DNA from: Ruminococcus sp.
GTDB lineage: Bacteria > Bacillota > Clostridia > Oscillospirales > Ruminococcaceae
Assembly: GCA_015066665.1 (NCBI GenBank)
Contig: SVNX01000010.1
Span: 1 to 64,000, forward strand
DNA: 64,000 nucleotides
Reading direction: 5' to 3'
In this document: in pieces, positions 1 to 8,045 of the stretch
Layout of the letters: each line of letters opens with the position of its first letter
Position numbering within the stretch: the first letter of the stretch is position 1
Notes under the pieces: generated by a model
The model's database searches: none
Seen by the model: the letters and a program-made list of their open reading frames with translations, nothing else
What the model was told of the DNA's origin: nothing
Program-made: the position numbers and the translations under genes

Positions 1-46
1 GCATTTCTTTTTCATACTGCTGTATGTGTCTGTAACTCCTTGCCAT
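1..46 (-). CDS. 5' end of a probable IS3-family transposase OrfA (partial, runs off the window)
   Basis: Only 15 codons are visible, reading M-A-R-S-Y-R-H-I-Q-Q-Y-E-K-E-M. This opening resembles the N-terminus of the small helix-turn-helix first ORF of IS3-group elements in Clostridia (family knowledge, from memory). The ATG at 46 is preceded by a strong AGGAGG at 57-62 and a consensus promoter just upstream. The rest lies outside the window, so the identity is an inference from a very short peptide. It could instead be another small HTH protein. Confidence 0.5.
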   Translation of the reverse strand, partial: MARSYRHIQQYEKEM

Positions 47-55
47 AATAACTAA

Positions 56-87
56 ACCTCCTATGGTTCTATTATACCATAGGAGGT
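56..87 (-). promoter_or_regulatory. 12-bp inverted repeat that can hide the transposase ribosome-binding site
   Basis: Arms ACCTCCTATGGT (56-67) and ACCATAGGAGGT (76-87) are perfect complements. The arm nearest the gene contains the AGGAGG Shine-Dalgarno. A transcript from the internal promoter starts about 7 nt past the -10 box, inside or after the far arm, and cannot form the hairpin. A transcript entering from outside can. On the + strand the same hairpin is followed by CTTTTTTG (88-95) and may also act as a terminator. Confidence 0.6.
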
Positions 88-99
88 CTTTTTTGTCAC
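71..99 (-). promoter_or_regulatory. Promoter of the partial transposase gene
   Basis: Reading leftward, GTGACA at 94-99 and TATAAT at 71-76 are separated by 17 bp. The -10 box lies in the loop of the inverted repeat at 56-87. Confidence 0.7.
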
Positions 100-163
100 T
101 GTACGTTTTTACTGGTTCGGTTCAAAAACCGGTGAAGACATGATCGTTCCTGAGGATAAAAAG

Positions 164-195
164 AAAGCATGCGGCAGAATTCGCCGCATGCTTTT
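164..195 (-). terminator. Rho-independent terminator of the GH5 gene
   Basis: A 12-bp stem (AAAGCATGCGGC at 164-175 and its complement near 183-194) lies about 20 nt past the GH5 stop. In the leftward direction it is followed by a T-rich run (153-163). Confidence 0.8.
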
Positions 196-215
196 GTGTT
201 TTTTCAGTGGATGGC

Positions 216-2192
216 TTAGCCGCCGATGGGCAGGGTTACCAGGTCAACCAGGGACTTCAGAATGTTCAGAGAGTCGCCTGCGCCAACCTCGCCGTCCTTG
301 TCAACGTCAGCGTTGACTGCGCCCCGACCTTCGAGTGTCTCAGCACCCATTACGAACTTGTTAACCATGATAACGTCAACGATGGTGGTTGTGCCGTCAT
401 TGTTTGCGTCGCCATAGATCACGTCGTCTGTGGAGGTGGGAGCTGTGGTGGGCTCAGTTGTGGGAGCAGTTGTCGGAGCTGTGGTGGGCTCAGTTGTCGG
501 CTCTGTTGTGGGCTCTGTAGTCGGCTCTGTTGTGGGCTCAGTTGTGGGAGGTACTACAGTGCCGGTGTTTGCGTCTACATAGATCTTCTGATCGAAGATG
601 AGGGTGATTGTGTCGATATCAACGGATACAACGTCATCTGTGGAAGGAGACCATGTCCACCATACACATACGTTCAGGTAGTCCATGTCCATAACATAAG
701 TATCTGTTACGTTGCCGTCATCGTCTGTCAGTTCGCCGTCCAGCTCAACGATGCAGGATGTGGTATCCTTCGGCAGAGACCAGTTTTCAGCGGTGTAGGC
801 CAGATCTGCAACCTCAGTCGCACCGTTCTTCAGAGAGTTGAATGCGACAGCACCGCCGACATTGAAGCTGGCAGCATCGTTTGCGGAAGAGGAGGCACCC
901 TCAATAACAACAGTCTTGACCAGAGCCAGATCTCTGTAGGGGTTCAGGTCGATGCTGTAGAACAGATTGCCGTTCTCATCTTCCTGCGCCTCGAGATCAT
1001 CTGTGTTGAATGTCACTCTGTCAGTCAGAACCAGGCCCTCCGGAACATCTGCGCCTTCAGCGGCCAGATCTGCGAAAACCTTACGAATCTCTTCATCGTA
1101 GAAGGAGAGTGTGGAACGATCAAATACCTGATGCTTACCGCAGCAGTCATCCCACAGGAATGTTGCCATACCCTCGGTCTGGAGACCTGCGGATGCAACA
1201 GTCTTGAAGTAATCAGCAATGTCAGAAGCGGACTTGTCCACCTTTGCATTGTTGGAATGCGTCAGTACGCCGTACTCGCCGATGATAACCGGTACGCCCT
1301 TGGGAACGAAGTAGTTGGCCATTTCGTTGAAGTCATCATAAACAGCCTTTGCTTCGGTCTCAATGTCCCATGTGGTCTTGTAACCCCAGCTGGAATTGGG
1401 CTCGGCTACGCACCATGTTGCAGGTGTATAATAGTGGATGGAAACAGCCACCATGTCGTCATCCGGAACAACGAACTGGCTGTTGCAGGTCTGTTCCTGG
1501 TTGGTGTTGGAGCCGGCCAGCAGGAGCAGTCTGTCTGCGTTGTTGCCGCCTGTTGCACGAACTGTGTCAACGAAGGAAGCATTGAAGTCATTCAGAGTTG
1601 CATAATCGAAGGTAACCTCGTTCATGTCCTCGAATACCAGATGATTGTCATAATCCTTGAAGTAGTTTGCAATCTCAGTCCACATGGTCAGGAACTGTGT
1701 CTTGGCACCGGCGCCCTTGTTCAGCCACTGGCTGCCGTCGGATACCCAGTCCCAGTGCATGTTGATGATGACATACATGTCATTTGCATAGCAGTAGTCC
1801 ACCATGGTCTTGATCTTTGCAAGATATGCATCATCAATGTCATAGGTGGTGGCGTCAGTGAACAGTGTGGAGGTCGGAGACCAGGTGACAGGGATACGGA
1901 CGGAATCGAAACCGGCGCTCTTGATAGAATCGAACAGTGCCTGTGTCAGATACTCGTCCTTGTTGCCCCATGCGGTCCAGGTCTGGTCGGTCCAGTTGAT
2001 GTTGCCCCAGCAATCAAAGGTGTTGCCGAGGTTCCAGCCCATGCCCATGTCGTCAACGAGCTCGATAGCGGTCATGTCAGCGGCAGAAACGCTTGAGAAC
2101 ATTGCTGCGCTGCCTGCAGCCATGGACAGTGTCAGTGCACTTGCCGTGACAGCAGAGAGTACTTTCTTCAACATTTTCATTTTCATTTTCAT
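216..2192 (-). CDS. Secreted GH5 endoglucanase-type glycoside hydrolase with C-terminal dockerin
   Basis: Family 5 glycoside hydrolase, expected to cleave beta-1,4-glucan or a related plant polysaccharide outside the cell as part of a cellulosome-like complex. Numbering from the TTG at 2195: signal peptide about 1-39; catalytic TIM barrel about 40-385 with GMGWNLGNTFD near the start, acid/base Glu193 in FEDMNEV and nucleophile Glu307 in IIGEYGV. A beta-rich module (about 393-540) is not one I can assign. A TTEP/TTAP linker (about 551-588) leads to a type I dockerin with two calcium-loop repeats (GDANNDGTTT and NADVDKDGEVG). I place the start at ATG 2192 because AAAGGAG lies just upstream; TTG at 2195 is one codon earlier. 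Transcribed alone. The exact substrate is not readable from the sequence. Confidence 0.93.
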   Translation of the reverse strand: MKMKMKMLKKVLSAVTASALTLSMAAGSAAMFSSVSAADMTAIELVDDMGMGWNLGNTFDCWGNINWTDQTWTAWGNKDEYLTQALFDSIKSAGFDSVRIPVTWSPTSTLFTDATTYDIDDAYLAKIKTMVDYCYANDMYVIINMHWDWVSDGSQWLNKGAGAKTQFLTMWTEIANYFKDYDNHLVFEDMNEVTFDYATLNDFNASFVDTVRATGGNNADRLLLLAGSNTNQEQTCNSQFVVPDDDMVAVSIHYYTPATWCVAEPNSSWGYKTTWDIETEAKAVYDDFNEMANYFVPKGVPVIIGEYGVLTHSNNAKVDKSASDIADYFKTVASAGLQTEGMATFLWDDCCGKHQVFDRSTLSFYDEEIRKVFADLAAEGADVPEGLVLTDRVTFNTDDLEAQEDENGNLFYSIDLNPYRDLALVKTVVIEGASSSANDAASFNVGGAVAFNSLKNGATEVADLAYTAENWSLPKDTTSCIVELDGELTDDDGNVTDTYVMDMDYLNVCVWWTWSPSTDDVVSVDIDTITLIFDQKIYVDANTGTVVPPTTEPTTEPTTEPTTEPTTEPTTAPTTAPTTEPTTAPTSTDDVIYGDANNDGTTTIVDVIMVNKFVMGAETLEGRGAVNADVDKDGEVGAGDSLNILKSLVDLVTLPIGG

Positions 2193-2223
2193 CAATCTCC
2201 TTTAAAAGTGAATTGGTAACTTA

Positions 2224-2252
2224 ACTATACCATATTTTTTCAGATTTGTCAA
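2224..2252 (-). promoter_or_regulatory. Promoter of the GH5 gene
   Basis: TTGACA (2247-2252) and TATAGT (2224-2229) with a 17-bp spacer, about 30 nt before the start codon. The remainder of 2265-2430 is A/T-rich with no gene or obvious motif. Confidence 0.85.
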
Positions 2253-2435
2253 TAAGATTTGTAAAAAAACCATGACTATCTTAAATGCATAACCTAAAAC
2301 ATATAATATCATCTAATTTATAAGAAAAAATATACAAAAAGAACGAAAAGAGCGCCAATGCAGGGCGGAAGCAGGAATTTTTCGGTGAATTTTGTGACGA
2401 AATGGGGAAAGTGACTGAAAAATTTATGAAAACTG

Positions 2436-2464
2436 TTGCAATACATCCCGTTTTGTGCTATAAT
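2436..2464 (+). promoter_or_regulatory. Promoter of the glmS-LRR operon
   Basis: TTGCAA (2436-2441) and TATAAT (2459-2464) with a 17-bp spacer. The leader is about 130 nt and holds a short hairpin (GTGCCG/CGGCAC near 2508-2519) nested between CATCC and GGATG. I could not recognise a glmS ribozyme core in it. Confidence 0.85.
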
Positions 2465-2599
2465 TTAAAAGTATAAGTGTGCTTCTTTGCGTACTGCATC
2501 CTTTGTGCCGTGCGGCACATAGCGGATGTTTCAGATGAATACTTTATATATTACATGAAGATGATGCCGGATTTTTCCGGCAGAGAGGAGTAATTTGAT

Positions 2600-4429
2600 A
2601 TGTGTGGAATCGTAGGTTATGTAGGACACCGTGAGTGTGCGGATGTACTGCTGGCGGGTCTGTCCAAGCTCGAATACAGAGGTTATGACTCCGCCGGTAT
2701 TGCCGTGTTTGAGAATCAGGAGATCCGTGTGGCCAAGTCCAAGGGCCGTCTGGATGACCTCCGTGCCAAGATGGAAAAAGAGGGCAAGCCCCATGGTATC
2801 GCCGGCATCGGCCATACCAGATGGGCCACCCACGGCGAGCCCTCCGACCGCAACTCCCATCCCCATGGCGGCGGCAGCGTCACACTCGTACATAACGGCA
2901 TCATTGAAAACTACAAGCGCCTCAAGGAATTCCTCGTGTCCAAGGGCAGAGTCTTTGAGAGCGACACCGATACCGAGGTTGTGGCACAGCTGCTTGACTA
3001 CTACTATCAGGGCAACCACGGCAACCCCATCGATGCCATTGTGGAGACCATGCACGAGCTGGAAGGCTCCTTTGCACTGGGCATCATTTTTGCAGATTTC
3101 CCGGACAGAGTGTTTGCACTGCGCCGTGAAAGCCCCCTGATCGTGGGCATCGGCGAAAACGAGAGCTTCATTGCCTCCGACGTGACCGCCATCCTGAAGT
3201 ATACCAAGAACTACTACCTGCTGGAGCATGACGAGATTGCTGTGCTCTACAAGGGTCAGACCAAGGTCTATGACCTGCATTACCAGCAGATCGAAAAGGA
3301 ACTCAGGACCGCTGACTGGGATGAAAGTGCGGCCGAGAAGTGCGGCTATGAGCACTTCATGCTCAAGGAGATCTATGAGCAGCCCACTGCCATCAAGACC
3401 ACCATCATGCCCAGAATCACTGAGGGTCTGCCGAACCTCGAAGAGTGCGGCATCACCCCCGAGCGTCTGCTGGAATTCAACAAGATTCACATCGTAGCCT
3501 GCGGTACTGCAATGCATGCGGGCATTGTGGGCAAGTATGTCATCGAGAAGCTGGCAAAAGTGCCGGTTAATGTCGATATTGCTTCCGAATTCCGCTACCG
3601 TGAGCCGCTGGTGGGCGAGGGTGACCTTGTCATCATCATCTCCCAGTCCGGTGAGACCGCCGACAGCCTTGCCGCAATGCGTCTGGCAAAGCAGCTCGGT
3701 GCCAAGACCCTTGCCATTGTCAATGCAAAGGGCAGTTCCATCGCAAGAGAGGCCGATATGCTGATCTATACCCATGCCGGCCCCGAGATTGCCGTTGCCT
3801 CCACCAAGGCCTATATGGTGCAGATTGCGGTAATGTATCTGTTCGCATTTGAGCTGGCACTGGCAAACGGCTCCATCGATGAGACCGAGTGCCGCCGCCT
3901 GACAGCGCTGCTGCAGGAAACACCCCACGAGATCGAGAAGATTCTGGAGAACAAGGAGCAGACCCAGTTCATCGCTTCGTCCCTGATTACGGCTGACAGC
4001 CTGCTGTACATCGGCCGCGGTCTGGACTATGCGCTCAGCCAGGAAGGCTCCCTGAAGCTCAAGGAAATTTCCTATATCCATTCCGAGTCCTATGCGGCCG
4101 GCGAGCTGAAGCACGGCACCATTTCCCTCATTACTGAGGAAATGCCCGTCATTGCCGTTGCCACACAGACCCGTCTGTTTGACAAGACCGTCAGCAACAT
4201 CAAGGAAGTCAAGGCAAGAGGTGCCAAGGTTGTGCTCATCTGCAATGACGCTTACGAGCCCGAGCAGGATGTGGCCGATTACAAGTTCGGTCTGCCCGCA
4301 TTTGATGACCTGCTGATGCCGATGCTGGCAGTGGTACCGCTGCAGCTGATTGCCTACTACACTGCCGTGTACAAGGGCACAGATGTGGATAAGCCCAGAA
4401 ATCTGGCAAAATCCGTAACTGTAGAATAA
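2600..4429 (+). CDS. glmS: Glutamine--fructose-6-phosphate aminotransferase (isomerizing)
   Basis: Makes glucosamine-6-phosphate from fructose-6-phosphate and glutamine, the first committed step to UDP-GlcNAc for peptidoglycan; cytosolic, EC 2.6.1.16. The protein begins M-C-G-I-V-G-Y-V-G, with Cys2 as the glutaminase nucleophile exposed after Met removal. The type II glutamine amidotransferase domain covers about 1-220. Two SIS sugar-isomerase domains follow (about 285-420 and 455-590; SQSGETADS near 348). It ends in the usual AKSVTVE. Its 609 residues match the family. GAGAGGAG precedes the ATG. The next gene begins 19 nt after the stop with no terminator, so glmS heads a run of four LRR membrane-protein genes. 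Confidence 0.97.
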   Translation: MCGIVGYVGHRECADVLLAGLSKLEYRGYDSAGIAVFENQEIRVAKSKGRLDDLRAKMEKEGKPHGIAGIGHTRWATHGEPSDRNSHPHGGGSVTLVHNGIIENYKRLKEFLVSKGRVFESDTDTEVVAQLLDYYYQGNHGNPIDAIVETMHELEGSFALGIIFADFPDRVFALRRESPLIVGIGENESFIASDVTAILKYTKNYYLLEHDEIAVLYKGQTKVYDLHYQQIEKELRTADWDESAAEKCGYEHFMLKEIYEQPTAIKTTIMPRITEGLPNLEECGITPERLLEFNKIHIVACGTAMHAGIVGKYVIEKLAKVPVNVDIASEFRYREPLVGEGDLVIIISQSGETADSLAAMRLAKQLGAKTLAIVNAKGSSIAREADMLIYTHAGPEIAVASTKAYMVQIAVMYLFAFELALANGSIDETECRRLTALLQETPHEIEKILENKEQTQFIASSLITADSLLYIGRGLDYALSQEGSLKLKEISYIHSESYAAGELKHGTISLITEEMPVIAVATQTRLFDKTVSNIKEVKARGAKVVLICNDAYEPEQDVADYKFGLPAFDDLLMPMLAVVPLQLIAYYTAVYKGTDVDKPRNLAKSVTVE

Positions 4430-4448
4430 TCCTGACAGGAGATAGAAC

Positions 4449-5642
4449 GTGAAAAGAGTATGGAAAACCGGCCTTGCCGCCTTTGCAGTCTGCGGACTGC
4501 TGGCGGCTGTGCCGATGACGGCATTTGCCGATACAGAGCCTGCCACGGAGCCGGAGGCACTTTATACCGAGGACGGCATGTTCCGTTATGGCTTTGATGC
4601 GTCCGGCAACGTCAATATCTATGATTTTGTAATGTCCGACACCTTCGAGGGTGAGCTTGTGATTCCCGCCCAGATCGATGGCAAGGACGTTGTCTACATC
4701 GGCAACGGTGCCCTGGCCGATGCCAAGGGCGTGACCTCTGTGACCCTGCCCGCCACTGTGGAGGGCTTCGGCAAGAGCGTATTCATGGGATGTTCGGCTC
4801 TTGAGACATTCGTTGTCGATGGGGAGGGCAGCATTTTTGTTGATGAAATCGGCGTGCTCTACTCCGAGAACGGCACAATGCTCGAATGCTTTCCGCCCGC
4901 TCTCACAGAGACAAGCTATGCGGTACCGGAGACCGTGCTGGAAATTGCACCGTCCGCATTCCTGACCTGTGCTTCTCTCGAGGCAGTGACGCTTCCCGAG
5001 AGCCTGACGCATATCGATGCCTGGGCCTTTGCACATTCGGGACTCAAGGAGATCACACTGCCGGACAGCCTGATTCAGATCGACGACTATGCATTTGCGT
5101 ACTGCACAAGTCTGCATAATGTGACCTTCGGCGAGAATCTGCAGTCCATCTACGGTGCTGCGTTTGCAGAATGCCGTGCCCTGCAGGAGATCACACTCCC
5201 CGAAAAGCTCGAGATCATCGAGCAGTATGCATTCTGCGGCACCAGCCTGAAATCCGTGACGATTCCGGATTCCGTGACCCAGATCGGCTACTGTGCCTTC
5301 GGATATGATTCGAATATGAATCCCATTTCCGGCTTTACCCTGTACGGTACACCCTATTCCATGGCGCAGACCTACTGCACGGCATCGGACAGCGAGAACG
5401 ATTATCAGAATCAGTTCAACTATGTTGCCATCGATGAAAACGGCGACCCGCTCCCGACCGAGGTCACAGAACCCTCCCAGGAGCAGGCCGATGCGACCGA
5501 AACCACGCCGTCCGGCTCCGCTGATCCTGAAAAGAAGGATACGGTGAAAACCGGCATTGTTGTGGCCGGCTGTGCTGTGATTGCTGCACTGGGCGCAGTG
5601 CTGGTTGTACTGCTTTCCAAAAAGCCGAAAACTAAGAAATAG
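4449..5642 (+). CDS. BspA-type leucine-rich-repeat membrane-anchored surface protein 1
   Basis: Signal peptide about 1-28 (hydrophobic, ending AFA-DTEP). Then a run of LRR_5 (BspA/TpLRR) repeats of about 23 residues, for example IDAWAFAHSGLKEITLPDSL. Then an acidic Thr/Pro/Glu-rich stalk (about 330-365), one membrane helix (about 367-389) and a short basic tail, KKPKTKK. Topology is therefore outside-facing with a C-terminal anchor. It starts with GTG at 4449, supported by AGGAG 9 nt upstream. Repeats of this family usually serve binding or adhesion; the ligand is unknown. Second gene of the glmS run. Confidence 0.85.
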   Translation: MKRVWKTGLAAFAVCGLLAAVPMTAFADTEPATEPEALYTEDGMFRYGFDASGNVNIYDFVMSDTFEGELVIPAQIDGKDVVYIGNGALADAKGVTSVTLPATVEGFGKSVFMGCSALETFVVDGEGSIFVDEIGVLYSENGTMLECFPPALTETSYAVPETVLEIAPSAFLTCASLEAVTLPESLTHIDAWAFAHSGLKEITLPDSLIQIDDYAFAYCTSLHNVTFGENLQSIYGAAFAECRALQEITLPEKLEIIEQYAFCGTSLKSVTIPDSVTQIGYCAFGYDSNMNPISGFTLYGTPYSMAQTYCTASDSENDYQNQFNYVAIDENGDPLPTEVTEPSQEQADATETTPSGSADPEKKDTVKTGIVVAGCAVIAALGAVLVVLLSKKPKTKK

Positions 5643-5653
5643 GAAGAAACAAA

Positions 5654-6829
5654 ATGGGACGAATGAAATCCATTTTCTCAAAAATTGCCATTGCTGTGAG
5701 CGCAGCTGTATTGCTTGCTGTGCCGGCTTCCGTGCATGCGGACGGCGAGATGCTGTTCCCCGGCGGTGTGCCGGAGCAGGTCAACGGCACCACGCTCGAC
5801 GGCAAGTGGAATTATTATGACTATGGTGACGGCACCCTCTCGGTGATCGCCAAGGACAAGACCATGGTGACGGCCGAGGTGCCCGAGACCATCAACGGCA
5901 TGCCCGTCAACATGATCGAGGTGGACTGCTTCAAGGATATGAAAATGCTGGAAAGCGTCACCATTCCTTCTACTGTCACCATCATCGAGGACTTTGCCTT
6001 CTACAACTGCACCTCTCTCAAATCCGTTACGCTCCCCACCGGCCTTGAGACCCTTTCATGGCAGGCGTTCTACAACTGCACGAGTCTTGAGGAAGTGACC
6101 ATTCCGTCAACGGTGACGAGCATTGAGGAATTTGTGTTCGAGGGCTGCTCAAATCTGAAGGCCATCCATGTGTCCGACGGCAACAAGAATTATAAGGACG
6201 TGGACGGCGTACTGTTCGATCAGGCCGGCTCCATGCTGATCCGCTATCCCTGCCAGAAAACGGATACCGTCTATGATATTCCGGAGGGCTGTACGGTCAT
6301 TGAGGACTGGGCCTTTGTGGGCAACACCTATATTGAAGAGGTCGACCTGACGGGCGTGACGGAGATCGGCGAGGATGCCTTCTACTACTGCACCGCCCTG
6401 AAGTCCGTGACACTCCCTGAGGGCCTCACGGAACTGAAGAATTCGGTTTTTGCCTATTGTACGGCTCTTTCCGATATCAACATCCCCGAGAGCCTCACGA
6501 CCATCGGCAAATATACCTTCCTGAGCTGTGCGTCCATGGAGAAGATCACCCTGACAAAGAATGTGACATCCATCGGCGAGTACGCTCTTGGCTTCTACTA
6601 TAGTGATCAGGAACGGCTCGAGCGGATTCCGGAATTTGTCATCGACACAACAAACGACACCCAGGCCTTTGCCTATGCATTGGAAAATGACATCAAATCC
6701 ACCGGCGGTGTCACGCAGAGCAGCGTGTTCATCTACATCATCATCGGCGTTGTGATCCTTGTGCTGGTCGCTGCAATTGTCATCGTTCTGGTGCAGCGCC
6801 GGATCCAGAAGCGCTATGAGCTGAGATAA
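5654..6829 (+). CDS. BspA-type leucine-rich-repeat membrane-anchored surface protein 2
   Basis: 391 residues: signal peptide about 1-29 (ends VHADGE), LRR_5 repeats through about 330 (IEDFAFYNCTSLKSVTLP pattern), then a strongly hydrophobic helix (about 356-380, FIYIIIGVVILVLVAAIVIV) and a basic tail, QRRIQKRYELR. It starts 11 nt after the previous stop, with AGGAAG as ribosome site; an in-frame ATG at 5663 is an alternative start. A paralogue of its neighbours, but the repeats have diverged, so this is not a recent duplication. Confidence 0.83.
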   Translation: MGRMKSIFSKIAIAVSAAVLLAVPASVHADGEMLFPGGVPEQVNGTTLDGKWNYYDYGDGTLSVIAKDKTMVTAEVPETINGMPVNMIEVDCFKDMKMLESVTIPSTVTIIEDFAFYNCTSLKSVTLPTGLETLSWQAFYNCTSLEEVTIPSTVTSIEEFVFEGCSNLKAIHVSDGNKNYKDVDGVLFDQAGSMLIRYPCQKTDTVYDIPEGCTVIEDWAFVGNTYIEEVDLTGVTEIGEDAFYYCTALKSVTLPEGLTELKNSVFAYCTALSDINIPESLTTIGKYTFLSCASMEKITLTKNVTSIGEYALGFYYSDQERLERIPEFVIDTTNDTQAFAYALENDIKSTGGVTQSSVFIYIIIGVVILVLVAAIVIVLVQRRIQKRYELR

Positions 6830-6838
6830 GAGGAAATT

Positions 6839-8023
6839 ATGAATGTAATCAAAAAATGGGCAGTGCTGTGCTGTGCCGCAATGACGGCAGCCTGTCTGCC
6901 CCTGCCTGCCGCGGCTGCGGAGGATTATTCCTATCAGATTCTGCCGGATGGCACAGCCTCGGTGAAAAGTGTCAGCACCGATGCCGTCAGTGCAGAGATC
7001 CCCGCACAGATTGACGGCTATACTGTCACTGCACTCGATAAGGACTGCTTTTCCGGTCATGAGAGTCTGAAGGAGATCACCATTCCCGAGACAGTCACAA
7101 CCATCGGCGATTATGCCTTCAAGGACTGTGCGGCGCTGACAAGCGTGACCATTCCTGCCGGTGTGACGGATCTTGGCGATTTCATGTTCGAGGGCTGCGC
7201 TGCCCTCACTGAAATTCAGGTCGATGACAATAACACCGCCTACTGTGATGAGGAAGGCGTGCTGTACACCGTCGACCGCACAGTGCTGATCCGTTATCCC
7301 GCAGCAAGAGCGGGTGTGGAATATACCGTATCGGCGTTCTGCACGACCATCAGCCCCTGGGCGTTTACCGATTGTGCCGTGCTGCAGAAGCTGGACATGC
7401 CGGCCGTCACCGCCATCGGTGCGGACGCATTTTTCTGTGCCCAGTCCCTGCAGACCGTGAACTTGTCCGAAGGTCTGACCGAGCTTGTGGGTGCGACCTT
7501 TGCCTATTGCGTGAATCTCCGGAAGCTCACATTGCCGTCGACTCTGCAGTCCATCGGCGATAAGTGCTTCTACTACTGTGCATCGCTGCCGTCCGTGACC
7601 CTGCCGGAGGGACTTGTTTCCATCGGTGAAGAGGCCTTCTACGGCTGCGTGCAGCTCAAGGAGCTTACGCTTCCCTCAAGTGTCCGCAGTATCGGCAAAA
7701 TGGGCGTCGGCTACAGCATCGATCCCGATACCAAGGAGAACACAGTCATCAAGGACTTCAAACTCAAGACCATCGCCGGCAGCCGTGCAAGCACCTATGC
7801 CCGCGAGAACAAGATCGCCCATTCGGCGGATTTTAACAGCTATAGTCTGCGTCATTACGCAGTGTACATTGTCATCGGCATTGCCGCTGTCATCCTGCTC
7901 GGCGTGCTGGCTTATTTCCTGATTATCAGGAAGAAGCAGGAAGAAAAGGCACTTGCCATGGAGCGTGAGGCCGCACAGGCCGCCAAGCGTGAGGCACGCC
8001 GTGCCCGCAGATCCAAAAAATAA
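6839..8023 (+). CDS. BspA-type leucine-rich-repeat membrane-anchored surface protein 3, strongly basic tail
   Basis: 394 residues: signal peptide about 1-26 (PLPAAAAED), LRR_5 repeats about 40-310, membrane helix about 341-363 (YIVIGIAAVILLGVLAYFLI), then a 31-residue cytoplasmic tail rich in Lys, Arg, Glu and Ala and probably helical, ending RRARRSKK. The start follows GAGGAAATT and lies 9 nt after the preceding stop, so translation is probably coupled. Function unknown beyond surface recognition or scaffolding. Confidence 0.83.
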   Translation: MNVIKKWAVLCCAAMTAACLPLPAAAAEDYSYQILPDGTASVKSVSTDAVSAEIPAQIDGYTVTALDKDCFSGHESLKEITIPETVTTIGDYAFKDCAALTSVTIPAGVTDLGDFMFEGCAALTEIQVDDNNTAYCDEEGVLYTVDRTVLIRYPAARAGVEYTVSAFCTTISPWAFTDCAVLQKLDMPAVTAIGADAFFCAQSLQTVNLSEGLTELVGATFAYCVNLRKLTLPSTLQSIGDKCFYYCASLPSVTLPEGLVSIGEEAFYGCVQLKELTLPSSVRSIGKMGVGYSIDPDTKENTVIKDFKLKTIAGSRASTYARENKIAHSADFNSYSLRHYAVYIVIGIAAVILLGVLAYFLIIRKKQEEKALAMEREAAQAAKREARRARRSKK

Positions 8024-8045
8024 GAAATCACTTGGGAAAGGACGA

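Noticed and set aside
207-2096. Long rightward open frame opposite the GH5 gene
   Set aside because: Its protein is Cys/Gly-rich low-complexity and exactly shadows a gene with clear catalytic and dockerin motifs.
2465-2599. glmS ribozyme in the glmS leader
   Set aside because: The leader is about 130 nt and I could not find the conserved catalytic core or cleavage-site context; only small hairpins are present.
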